A stretch of DNA of 64,000 nucleotides from UBA940 sp031547885 (lineage in GTDB: Bacteria > Bacteroidota > Bacteroidia > Bacteroidales > Rikenellaceae): the NCBI GenBank assembly GCA_031547885.1, contig JAVBRO010000016.1, positions 1 through 64,000 on the forward strand, written 5' to 3'. Below the pieces are notes generated by a model. The model saw only the letters and a program-made list of their open reading frames with translations. It made no database searches and was not told where the DNA came from. A program made the position numbers and the translations under genes. Shown here one piece after another: positions 51,038 through 59,888 of the stretch (the first letter of the stretch is position 1; each line of letters begins with the position of its first letter).

Positions 51038-52756
51038 ATGAATATGAAAAACATATTAAAATACGCAACCGCAGCGCTGTTTGCCGCCGTTATGCTCTCG
51101 GGATGTCTAAAGCTCGACCAGGCTCCGACCAATAAATTTACGGACGACGCTTTCTGGACGAGCACCGACAGGGCCCAGACCGTGCTGAACATGGCCTACA
51201 GCCAGATGTACTCCCACGATCTTACCTGGAACGACGAGACGCTGAGCGACAACCTGATCGCAACATACTCGAACAACGCCGTGGCTATTATACGCCAGGG
51301 CGCGGCGACTCCCAGCGCCGATTACTTCAAAAACCAGTGGAAATGGCTCTTCGAAGGGATCAAAACCTGCAACGTGTTCATGGACCGCATAGACCTCGTT
51401 CCCGACATGGATCCCGACGTAAAAGCACGAATGATAGCAGAAATACGCTTTGTACGCGCATCGCTCTATTTCCGCGGAGTAAACATGTGGGGCGACATGC
51501 CGTTCTTCCTGTATGACATCACTCTCGATGAAGCGCTGGCCATGACCCGCACGCCGAAAGCGCAGGTAATGACTCAACTGCATACCGAAATAGACGATAT
51601 CCTGAACGAACTTCCCCTGAAATCGCAGCTCTCCCTCCCGGCCGAAAACGGACGCATCACACGCGGTGCCGCAGCTATGCTCAAGATCAGGTTCTACCTG
51701 ATGCAGAACAACATGCCGCAGGTGGAAGCCTGGTGCTTCCGGTTCATGAACAAAGAGTTCGGAGACTATGACCTCTTCCGCGGAAGCAGCCCCAACTACT
51801 CGTCGTATGAAAGCCTTTTCCACTCGGCCAACGAGTACAACAACGAAGTGATCCTGGACTATGCCTCGATGGACGCGACATTGTCGTATAAATCATGGAA
51901 CATGGTGGACAGGACTCCGCAGACGCTGCAGGGACGTGTACTCACCGCACGCACGCCCAGCCAGTCGCTCGTGGACGACTACATCACCCTCGACGGACTT
52001 CCCGTGAAAGGCGCGGTCACATATCCGGCGCCATACAAGAGCGACCCGAACTACGACGAAAGCAGGCCCTATATCAACCGCGACCCCCGTATGGACGCCA
52101 CTGTCGTTTACGACCAGTTCGTGTGGAAAGACAAGGACGCAACAGGAAATTACATCGAACAGACCATATATATATGGCCGGGCGAAATACCTTCCACTGC
52201 AACGGCGTTTACCGGAAGCCCCAGTGAAAACCAATACGGAAGCGACAACGCCACCTTGACCGGATACTACGTGCGCAAGTACTACGACCCCGACCACAAG
52301 GTCAACAGCCAGGATCAGGACAACAACAAGATACTGATGCGCTACGCCGACGTGCTGCTGATGTACGCCGAAGCATGCCAGGCCAACGGCAAATTCAATG
52401 AAACCATCTGGAACCTGACAATCAGGCCGATACGCGAACGCGCCGGATTCACCACCGACGGAGCTCTCAACTATCCCATCGCTCTGAGTCCCGACAATTA
52501 CAAGGAGATTATCAGGCGCGAACGCCGCTGTGAACTCGCGATGGAAGGTCTGCGCTACTTCGACCTTGCCCGCTGGAACCTCGGCCCGACGCTCCTCAAC
52601 AGGACAATGTACGGAGCAAGGATGAAAGAGAGCAACACCCAGTACGTGACCGCCGCCACATGGCAGTTCCGCGCAAACCGCGACGAACTGTGGTCGCTGC
52701 CATACGCGGAAATGGATAAGGTACCGGGCCTGAAGCCAAACAACCCCGGTTATTAA
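51038..52756 (+). CDS. SusD-like glycan-binding lipoprotein
   Basis: This 572-residue protein has a lipoprotein signal ending LSGC (Cys23). It has a RagB/SusD family pattern: NKFTDDAFWTSTDRAQTVL at the N-terminus, then ALYFRGVNMWGDMPFF with the TPR-like helical region, and the conserved C-terminal IRRERRCELAMEGLRYFDLARW. It forms the surface lid over the SusC barrel and binds the polysaccharide. It begins 16 bp after susC. Confidence 0.95.
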   Translation: MNMKNILKYATAALFAAVMLSGCLKLDQAPTNKFTDDAFWTSTDRAQTVLNMAYSQMYSHDLTWNDETLSDNLIATYSNNAVAIIRQGAATPSADYFKNQWKWLFEGIKTCNVFMDRIDLVPDMDPDVKARMIAEIRFVRASLYFRGVNMWGDMPFFLYDITLDEALAMTRTPKAQVMTQLHTEIDDILNELPLKSQLSLPAENGRITRGAAAMLKIRFYLMQNNMPQVEAWCFRFMNKEFGDYDLFRGSSPNYSSYESLFHSANEYNNEVILDYASMDATLSYKSWNMVDRTPQTLQGRVLTARTPSQSLVDDYITLDGLPVKGAVTYPAPYKSDPNYDESRPYINRDPRMDATVVYDQFVWKDKDATGNYIEQTIYIWPGEIPSTATAFTGSPSENQYGSDNATLTGYYVRKYYDPDHKVNSQDQDNNKILMRYADVLLMYAEACQANGKFNETIWNLTIRPIRERAGFTTDGALNYPIALSPDNYKEIIRRERRCELAMEGLRYFDLARWNLGPTLLNRTMYGARMKESNTQYVTAATWQFRANRDELWSLPYAEMDKVPGLKPNNPGY

Positions 52757-52776
52757 TCGCTAAATCCAGTTAAATT

Positions 52777-53958
52777 ATGAAAAAAGCAATATATAAGATA
52801 ATTCCGGCGGCTTTTGCGGCGCTTCTCGTCTTCGGATGTACCAACAACGCCGAATACAAGGACGTTGCCGTATATCCGGTATCCACGCTGAGCCTCCCCA
52901 CCGCTGACTACTATGTCGAACTGCAGAGCGGTACCGACAGGCAGGTGACATTCTCATGGGGTACAGCTTCGGCCGACGACGGCATGCTCCTGCAGTACGA
53001 ACTTCTTTTCTTTAGTGCTCCTACGGGAGGTACGCAGATCGCCATGATGGATGCAGGGATGAAAAATTCGATCACCCTTACCCATAAGGACCTCAATAAA
53101 ATGATGGGCGGCGCAGGTATCGGATCCGGCGAAACAGGAGCCATGTACTGGACCGTAAAAGCCAGCCGCGGACCCAACTCCGCAATGTACACCGGCACTC
53201 CGCGCAAACTCAATATCAGGAGAATGGTCGGTTTCGACGAAATACCCGCCAAACTCTATATGACGGGATCCGCATCCGAAACCGGCACCGTACTGGCCGA
53301 TTCGCGCGAATTCAAACTGACAAGCGCCGCAGGCGACGAAGGCGAATACGAAATGTACACCGAAATCACGTCGGGTACCTTCAACTTCGTCAGTGCACTC
53401 GACGGCTCGGGCCGTACCTTCGGCGTCGAAAACGGCCTGCTGGAAGAGACCACCACCGGCTCCACTTACGCTCCGGGCATCTACAGAATCAATGTCGACT
53501 TCTCGGTCAAAGGCATCATATTCACCAAGATCAGCGAAGTCAGATACACCTACATGCAGAACACCGGCTACAACTCCGCAATGCCCTATGTAGGCGGAGG
53601 CGTATGGCAGCTGCTGGACTTCGAACTGAAACTGGACCGTCCGGGCTGGGGTACACGCGGCTTCGAGGAACGCTACCGTTTCGAAGTGAGCACGTCGGAT
53701 GGAACCGAGGTCTGGGGCCCGTACGATACGGGACTTGACAGCGCTCCCAGCAGCCTTAACTTCAACGGCGATTATTTCACCACCGTGGCCAGGGGAAAAA
53801 CCGGCGACTGGGATCCTAAATGGAAATGGTACACCTCGGCGGTACCCGACAAGAATGCCGCCGCTGGCGCAGACAACCCATACAAGCACGTCAACCTCTA
53901 TGTGGACATGTCCAACACCGGGGGACGATATTTCCACCACTACACTGTTCTGGAATAA
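52777..53958 (+). CDS. SusE-like surface glycan-binding lipoprotein
   Basis: This 393-residue protein has a lipoprotein signal ending VFGC (Cys21). An N-terminal Ig-like/fibronectin-like domain (QVTFSWGTASADDGMLLQYEL) leads to SusE modules with AKLYMTGSASETGTVLAD and GIYRINVDFSVKGIIF. It binds glycan at the cell surface beside SusD. It starts 20 bp after susD, in the same operon. Confidence 0.85.
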   Translation: MKKAIYKIIPAAFAALLVFGCTNNAEYKDVAVYPVSTLSLPTADYYVELQSGTDRQVTFSWGTASADDGMLLQYELLFFSAPTGGTQIAMMDAGMKNSITLTHKDLNKMMGGAGIGSGETGAMYWTVKASRGPNSAMYTGTPRKLNIRRMVGFDEIPAKLYMTGSASETGTVLADSREFKLTSAAGDEGEYEMYTEITSGTFNFVSALDGSGRTFGVENGLLEETTTGSTYAPGIYRINVDFSVKGIIFTKISEVRYTYMQNTGYNSAMPYVGGGVWQLLDFELKLDRPGWGTRGFEERYRFEVSTSDGTEVWGPYDTGLDSAPSSLNFNGDYFTTVARGKTGDWDPKWKWYTSAVPDKNAAAGADNPYKHVNLYVDMSNTGGRYFHHYTVLE

Positions 53959-53987
53959 TGTTGCATATTAAAATCTGAAACGACAAT

Positions 53988-56249
53988 ATGAAAACGATCG
54001 TAAATAAACTACCGGTAATGATTCTGGCCGCATTTACACTGTGGGCATGCCAGGAGCAGAAACTGGATTACAAGAACGGAAGCCTCGACGGGGTTTCCCA
54101 GCTGATCGCGCCGGCCGGGGACGGGACCACATACCTGAGCAACACCACCGACGTGCTGAACTTCAAATGGAAAACCGTTAACAGCGGAGCCGTGAAATAC
54201 GAAGTATCATTCTCTTCCAGCGCCACCGGAGCCGAAATATACAGGTTCGTCCCGACAGACGGAGCGCTTACCGGCACCACCGGCATCTCCCTCGCGCTTC
54301 TCGACCAGATTGCCTCTATGGCAGGCATACTGACAGGATCCGAAGGCGATATCTACTGGACCGTCTACTCGAAAAAGGGCACTGCAGAGGTCAAAGCTAC
54401 TGCAGCTTCCAAGAAACTGCCTGTAAAGCGCTTCACAGGATTTGCCGAAGCTCCCGTACATCTTTACATTACCGGAGGAGCAACGGAAGGCGGCACCGAT
54501 ATCACCAAGGCGCAGCAGTTCCGCAACGACGAGGAGAACGTCTTCAAGGTCGTCACATCCCTCAAAGCCGGACAGCCGTTCTTCTTCACGAACAACAACG
54601 CAGGCACTGGATACAGCGAATATTCGTTCTACCCCGACAAAAAGATCTATGTCGAAGACGGCGATCCCATGACCGTGGAAGCCGACGGGATATACCGCAT
54701 CACTGCCAATATCGCCAGGAACAGGTACACGATCGAACTGCTCGAGAACCTCAGCCTGTACTATCCGGCTGGTATGGACGTGAACGGTGACGGTGTTCTT
54801 AAATACAGCTTCCCAATGGAATACCAGGGGGGCGGGATATGGAAACTCGCGGATTTCAAATTCGCGTTCACTGACAACCGCTACCAGTTCCGCCTCGACG
54901 TTGCCGGCAAGGAACGCATATGGGGTTCGAAAGACTCGGATGCCAATCCGCCTACGGTTATCGGAGGATCGTATTACTACATATTCGAAAACGCCGTTGC
55001 GGCCGACGGATACAGCTATTCCTACAAGCTGATGTCGTCGCTGATCGGCCTGACCACCGATATCTACGTCGACATGTCCGCGTCCGCCACGCAACCGACA
55101 CACAGGTTCGACCTGAGCAGCGAATACGACCTGCAGCCTGTCGCCTCGCTTACAACGCCTGCAGACAATGCGACAATCGACCTCAACACGACCTACACCA
55201 TGGACTTCAGCTGGGCGGAACCGACATACGACAAAGCGTCGTTCCCGGCGAAATACGAAGTGGTCTTCTTCTCGGATGCCGCCGGAACAACGGAGATCGG
55301 GAAAGCAGCCAGCGACGACTACGGACTCGACACTTCAGTGACGATAGGCCGTACCATACTCGACAATGCAGCCAAAGGTGCAGGTATCGATATCGGCGCA
55401 GCAGGCGTAATCTACTGGAGCGTGAGAACGATCATGATGAACGAAAGCGTTATCGCCACTGCCGCACCGCGCAAAATCAATATCACGCGCATCGAGCTGC
55501 CGGCGCAACTGTATATCTCCGGAACTAATTTTGACGGAACAACCGTCGCTGTCGGCAGTGCATATAAGATGCGCAAACTCGAAGACGGCGTATTCCAGGG
55601 ATATTACAACTTCAGAACGACTACGGCATACCGCCTCACCGACGGGACCAGCGGCAGTTATATTACATACGAAATGTCGAACAACCAGTTGGTTCCGGGG
55701 GCTTCAACCGCTACTTTCGCCACCACCGGCTGGGGAAGCATCAACAGCAGCGACAGGGTGTACCGCATAACCGTCAACTTCAAGACGAACACCATCACCG
55801 CGCAGATCACCAGGTACGTATACTTCTACCAATGCTCGCAAGGCACCAACGGGGCCCTTACATACGGCGGCAACGGTGTCTGGACAAATACCAGAGCCCT
55901 TACCGGTACCAGCAGCAGCAACAACGACAACCGCTACCTGTTCAGGGTAGGATACACCAGCGCTCCGACAAGCAACACAAACTGGAGCGAAACATGGGGT
56001 TCTGCAAACTGGAACAACGACTCGGCGCCGAACGACTCATGGCTTACGTCCAGACCCGAGTTCTGGTACATAACAGTATGGGTTCCGGCCAACTACAAAG
56101 TCATCGACTCCGGGCACAGCGCCTACGACCAATGGGGATATTCCTTCAAGTTCAGTTCGGACCAGTATCCGAAAGCTGCCGCAAGGAACGTCACTATAAG
56201 GCTCGACATGAATGCGACTAACCCCACTCATACAATTACGTGGAACTAA
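53988..56249 (+). CDS. SusE/SusF-like binding lipoprotein with duplicated modules
   Basis: This 753-residue protein has a lipoprotein signal ending WAC (Cys21). It consists of two copies of the layout seen in the preceding gene. Each has an Ig-like start (VLNFKWKTVNSGAVKYEVSF; YTMDFSWAEPTYDKASF) followed by a VHLYITGG or AQLYISGT module and an aromatic-rich binding module. The duplication, absent from the 393-residue neighbour, suggests a second glycan-binding site on a longer arm. Confidence 0.82.
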   Translation: MKTIVNKLPVMILAAFTLWACQEQKLDYKNGSLDGVSQLIAPAGDGTTYLSNTTDVLNFKWKTVNSGAVKYEVSFSSSATGAEIYRFVPTDGALTGTTGISLALLDQIASMAGILTGSEGDIYWTVYSKKGTAEVKATAASKKLPVKRFTGFAEAPVHLYITGGATEGGTDITKAQQFRNDEENVFKVVTSLKAGQPFFFTNNNAGTGYSEYSFYPDKKIYVEDGDPMTVEADGIYRITANIARNRYTIELLENLSLYYPAGMDVNGDGVLKYSFPMEYQGGGIWKLADFKFAFTDNRYQFRLDVAGKERIWGSKDSDANPPTVIGGSYYYIFENAVAADGYSYSYKLMSSLIGLTTDIYVDMSASATQPTHRFDLSSEYDLQPVASLTTPADNATIDLNTTYTMDFSWAEPTYDKASFPAKYEVVFFSDAAGTTEIGKAASDDYGLDTSVTIGRTILDNAAKGAGIDIGAAGVIYWSVRTIMMNESVIATAAPRKINITRIELPAQLYISGTNFDGTTVAVGSAYKMRKLEDGVFQGYYNFRTTTAYRLTDGTSGSYITYEMSNNQLVPGASTATFATTGWGSINSSDRVYRITVNFKTNTITAQITRYVYFYQCSQGTNGALTYGGNGVWTNTRALTGTSSSNNDNRYLFRVGYTSAPTSNTNWSETWGSANWNNDSAPNDSWLTSRPEFWYITVWVPANYKVIDSGHSAYDQWGYSFKFSSDQYPKAAARNVTIRLDMNATNPTHTITWN

Positions 56250-56310
56250 CCGGTCAAATATCGGGCCCGGTAAACGGGCCCGGTAAAAAACCCTATAAAA
56301 CAATAGAAAT

Positions 56311-57777
56311 ATGAAAAAAATGCTTTTGATGACACTTGCCGCACTGGTCGTTGTTTCGTGCGGGAACGTCTTCGACGAATATTACTCGAGAACGGATTCG
56401 ATAATTCCCGAAACGCCGGAAGAACCCGTGGATCCGGTCAAACCCGATCCGGGTGAAGTCACTGTGGACCCAGATTCATACTGGTACAAGGCTGCCGACA
56501 GCGCCAGCATGGCACTGCTCAACCGCTACTGGCCGCCCATGCTCACGGAAGTGGCCGCATGGAACGACAGCTACCTGAACTGGCACTTTACAAACTCCCA
56601 GGATAAAAAGGCCGACGCCAACAGCAACTACTGGCATCAGGCACATGCGATCGACCCGATCATCGACGCCTATAACCGCACACCGACCACCAAAGAGTAT
56701 GAAGACGAGAAACAACTGTGGCTCTCGATATTCGACAAGTGGTACCAGGGTGTTCCGAGATTCCAGTGGATGTGGAATACGACCTGGAGCAGCAATTCAT
56801 GGAAAAACGCTTTCCCGTCCTTTACCAACTACGACAGTGCGGATGGATGGCGCAACGAATACATCGACGACATGGACTGGATGGTCCTGACGCTCATACG
56901 CATGTACGAAGCGCTCGCGGTCAACGATCCGGATGCGGCCGCAAAGTATCTTGCGAAAGGTAAAGAGATATACGACAACTTTATCTGGGACTGGGCCTGG
57001 GATGCACCCGGCAAAGGAACGGGTTATTCCGGCACATACGGGATCTACTGGAAAAGGGATACCAGCGGAACCTCTTCGAAGAACGCATGTTCCAACGGCC
57101 CGTCCATGATCATAGCCGCAAAACTGTCGTACTATTCGACGGATACCGACGATAAAACCAAATACGCACAACAGGCCGAAGATATCTACGAATGGATGAT
57201 ATCCCACCTTTATAACAGCACCTCAGGCGTAGTTGCGGATAACTGGAACGGATCCGGCTCCTCGGGAGGCGCCCTGACCTACAACCAGGGTACTTTCATC
57301 GGCGGCTGCCACTGGCTCTACAAGATCACCGACGATGAAAAATATCTCACGCCCGCCATCAAAGCCACTGAATATACCATCAACAGCATGCAGTCGGCAG
57401 CGCCCAACGGGACGAGACTGCTCCAGTCGAGCAGCGGCGCCACCGAAGGCAACAACACCGCGTTCAGGGGTATTTACATTCGCTACTTCATCGACATCAT
57501 CAACGAACCCACCGTGGATGTAATGCCGAACGGCACAGGCCTTCGTCAAAAATGGTATGACAACCTGGCCAACTGGGCCAACTACGTATGGCGCGACGGC
57601 CTGGGAGTCGACAAAGGCACCGGCATAAGCAATCCCGGCCAGCTGCTCTTCGGCTACGACTGGAGCAAAAAGGTTACCGACGCCGAAATCTCGGCCGGTA
57701 TCAACCTCGGCAACCAGCTCAGCGGAGCCATACTGGTGGAAGCCATGAATACCGCTAAAAATCCTTCCGCGGAATAA
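56311..57777 (+). CDS. GH76 endo-alpha-1,6-mannanase, surface lipoprotein
   Basis: This 488-residue protein has a lipoprotein signal ending VVSC (Cys17) and a Pro/Asp/Glu linker (about 25-50). The GH76 (alpha/alpha)6 fold shows WQ/WM aromatic runs and the catalytic Asp pair Asp186-Asp187 in EYIDDMDWMVLTLIRMYE. Later segments are SNGPSMIIAAKLS and GTFIGGCHWLYKI. It cleaves the alpha-1,6-mannan backbone of yeast-type mannan at the cell surface to feed SusC/D. It follows the SusE/F genes in the same operon. Confidence 0.9.
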   Translation: MKKMLLMTLAALVVVSCGNVFDEYYSRTDSIIPETPEEPVDPVKPDPGEVTVDPDSYWYKAADSASMALLNRYWPPMLTEVAAWNDSYLNWHFTNSQDKKADANSNYWHQAHAIDPIIDAYNRTPTTKEYEDEKQLWLSIFDKWYQGVPRFQWMWNTTWSSNSWKNAFPSFTNYDSADGWRNEYIDDMDWMVLTLIRMYEALAVNDPDAAAKYLAKGKEIYDNFIWDWAWDAPGKGTGYSGTYGIYWKRDTSGTSSKNACSNGPSMIIAAKLSYYSTDTDDKTKYAQQAEDIYEWMISHLYNSTSGVVADNWNGSGSSGGALTYNQGTFIGGCHWLYKITDDEKYLTPAIKATEYTINSMQSAAPNGTRLLQSSSGATEGNNTAFRGIYIRYFIDIINEPTVDVMPNGTGLRQKWYDNLANWANYVWRDGLGVDKGTGISNPGQLLFGYDWSKKVTDAEISAGINLGNQLSGAILVEAMNTAKNPSAE

Positions 57778-57801
57778 ACTATCATTCCGATATATAATGC
57801 T

Positions 57802-57844
57802 TTTTGCTGCGGCCGGCCTGAGAACCGGCCGGCCCGCGGCAAAA
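57802..57844. other. Strong hairpin between the GH76 and GH125 genes
   Basis: GGCCGGCC at 57811-57818 and 57827-57834 pair, extended by outer TTTTGC/GCAAAA. On the plus strand no T-run follows, so it is more likely a processing or 3' stabilising structure than a plain terminator; an A-rich stretch (57840-57900) lies behind it. Confidence 0.6.
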
Positions 57845-57912
57845 ACAAAAAAAAACGACAACCCGACACAACAAACGACACAAAACAATTAGAAAAGAGA
57901 AAGATAGAGGAG

Positions 57913-57940
57913 TTTGTCTCATTTTTAAGAATTACATTTG
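57913..57940 (+). promoter_or_regulatory. Candidate internal promoter for GH125
   Basis: TTTG (57913-57916), 16 bp, TACATTTG (57933-57940). Box sequences are perfect but the spacer is 3 bp short. It is 91 bp upstream of the GH125 start. Confidence 0.4.
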
Positions 57941-58031
57941 CCTGTCCCGAATATGAGACAGCGCAGAAAACAGCCGTAAAACGGCATCCCCGGAGTGAAA
58001 ATAGAGTAAAAACAACATACAACCGAACGAA

Positions 58032-59531
58032 ATGAAAACCAAATTGATGATTGCCGCCTGCTTTATGCTGATCTGTTCAGCTGCGGGGGCAAGTGCGGCC
58101 GCATCGAATTCCCACAGGGCCGAAATGCCATCTGCAAAGGTCCCGGAAGCAGTGACCGACGCAGTAAGGCCAAAAGGCAACTACAAAGTCACGAACCGTC
58201 CGCCCGCAGCCGACCGCCTGTTCGTCTCGAAAGCCGTCGAAAAGGAGATCGCACGCATCAAAAAAATACTGACCAACGAAAAAATGAGGTGGATGTTCGA
58301 GAACTGTTTCCCCAACACGCTCGACACCACAGTCCGCTACCGCAAGGCTAACGGCGTGGATGACACGGTAGTCTACACCGGCGATATCCATGCCATGTGG
58401 CTCCGCGACTCGGGCGCACAGGTATGGCCATATGTCCAGCTCGCCAACAGCGACAAGCAGCTCAAGGCGATGATACGCGGAACCATACACCGCCAGTTTA
58501 TCTGCATCAATATAGACCCTTATGCCAACGCGTTCCTCGATCCGTATGATCCCAATCCCGACCACCAGTGGATGAGCGACTACACGGCCATGAAACCCGA
58601 ACTGCACGAACGCAAATGGGAGATCGACTCGCTGTGCTACCCTATCCGCCTGGCTTACCACTACTGGAAGGTGACGGGCGACGCTTCGGTATTCGATGCC
58701 GAGTGGCTGCAGGCCATAGCCAACGTACTGAAAACTTTCCATGAACAGCAGCGTAAGGAGAACCTGGGCCCCTACACTTTCGAGAGGGTGACCTCACGGC
58801 AGCTCGACACCATGTGCAATGGCGGCAAGGGCAATCCGGTCGAACCTGTCGGACTGATCGCATCTGCTTTCCGACCGTCGGACGACGCAACCACGTTCCT
58901 CTTCCTCGTCCCGTCGAACTTCTTCGCAGTGTCGTCGCTCCGCAAGGCCGCCGAAATACTGACTACGGTGAACAAACGTGCCGATCTGGCGCAGCAGTGC
59001 ACCGACCTTGCCGCCGAAGTCGAAGAGGCTCTGGCAGAATACGCGACTTACGAACATCCGAAATACGGCACTATCTATTCGTTCGAAGTGGACGGCTTCG
59101 GAAACCGCTTCCTGATGGACGACGCCAACGTCCCGAGTCTGCTGGCGATGCCCTATCTGGGCGATGTGGACGTCGACTGCCCCATCTACCAGAATACCCG
59201 TGCTTTCGTCTGGAGCGAGGACAACCCCTACTTCTTCCGCGGAAAGGCGGGCGAAGGGATCGGCGGCCCGCACATCGGATACGACATGGCCTGGCCCATG
59301 AGCATCATGATGAAGGCCTTCACCAGCAGCGACGACACCGAGATAAAATGGTGCATCGAAATGCTGCTGAAAACCGATGCAGAAACCGGTTTCATACACG
59401 AATCGTTCAATGTGGACGACCCCTACAACTTCACCCGCAAGTGGTTCGCATGGCAGAACACGCTCTTCGGGGAACTGATACTCAAACTGGTAAACGAAGG
59501 CAAATCAGACCTGCTGAACTCGATTCAGTAA
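58032..59531 (+). CDS. GH125 exo-alpha-1,6-mannosidase, periplasmic
   Basis: This 499-residue protein has a cleavable signal peptide (about 25 residues, ending ASAA) and no lipobox. GH125 metal-independent mannosidase features: GDIHAMWLRDSGAQVWPY, FICINIDPYANAFLDPYDPN, the ELHERKWEIDSLCYPIRL segment, and the C-terminal TGFIHESFNVDDPYNFTRKWFAWQNTLFGEL. It removes alpha-1,6-mannose from imported oligosaccharides. Together with the surface GH76 enzyme it forms the minimal alpha-1,6-mannan pathway. A 254-bp gap with a hairpin and a possible promoter precedes it. Confidence 0.93.
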   Translation: MKTKLMIAACFMLICSAAGASAAASNSHRAEMPSAKVPEAVTDAVRPKGNYKVTNRPPAADRLFVSKAVEKEIARIKKILTNEKMRWMFENCFPNTLDTTVRYRKANGVDDTVVYTGDIHAMWLRDSGAQVWPYVQLANSDKQLKAMIRGTIHRQFICINIDPYANAFLDPYDPNPDHQWMSDYTAMKPELHERKWEIDSLCYPIRLAYHYWKVTGDASVFDAEWLQAIANVLKTFHEQQRKENLGPYTFERVTSRQLDTMCNGGKGNPVEPVGLIASAFRPSDDATTFLFLVPSNFFAVSSLRKAAEILTTVNKRADLAQQCTDLAAEVEEALAEYATYEHPKYGTIYSFEVDGFGNRFLMDDANVPSLLAMPYLGDVDVDCPIYQNTRAFVWSEDNPYFFRGKAGEGIGGPHIGYDMAWPMSIMMKAFTSSDDTEIKWCIEMLLKTDAETGFIHESFNVDDPYNFTRKWFAWQNTLFGELILKLVNEGKSDLLNSIQ

Positions 59532-59549
59532 ACGCGCGCTTACCGGTAC

Positions 59550-59594
59550 AAAAGGGCCCGTCATACAACGGGAGGCAGGAGGCGGGCCCTTTTT
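59550..59594 (+). terminator. Rho-independent terminator after GH125
   Basis: AAAAGGGCCCG (59550-59560) pairs with CGGGCCCTTTT (59583-59593), followed by T. It ends the mannan operon and separates it from GH32. Confidence 0.88.
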
Positions 59595-59774
59595 GCAGCA
59601 ACGGCTGCGGCGGAACAACAGTAAGCCGAACAGGTTTCTGAAAATTCTGAAGCGACCGCAAACAAGACAATCAACTTACTAAGTTACAAAAAAACCACAT
59701 CAATCAACTTGCAGCACACGGAGCCAACGGTCGCAGCGTAATTAGTTCCGACCGCGCCGATTTCACCAACTTCA

Positions 59775-59793
59775 TAGGGTTAGGGTTAGGGTT
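59775..59793. repeat. Three telomere-like TTAGGG units
   Basis: TAGGGTTAGGGTTAGGG lies in the gap before GH32. Likely chance or simple-sequence expansion. The rest of 59600-59820 contains no evident gene. Confidence 0.9.
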
Positions 59794-59821
59794 TGTTGAT
59801 GAAAATCATCCGCGTGTGTGG

Positions 59822-59858
59822 GAAAGGCGGCGCAATTCTGTGCCGCCTTTCATTTTTT
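59822..59858 (+). terminator. Terminator-like hairpin upstream of GH32
   Basis: GAAAGGCGGC (59822-59831) pairs with GCCGCCTTTC (59842-59851), then ATTTTTTG. It precedes the GH32 start by about 30 bp, with no gene between it and the GH125 terminator, so it implies a small transcript or an attenuated leader in 59600-59858. Confidence 0.75.
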
Positions 59859-59888
59859 GCGTATCTTTAAAAACTTAAAACCGCAACC

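Noticed and set aside
59775..59793. Telomere or eukaryotic contamination because of TTAGGG units
   Set aside because: Only three units, flanked on both sides by clearly bacterial genes and terminators.
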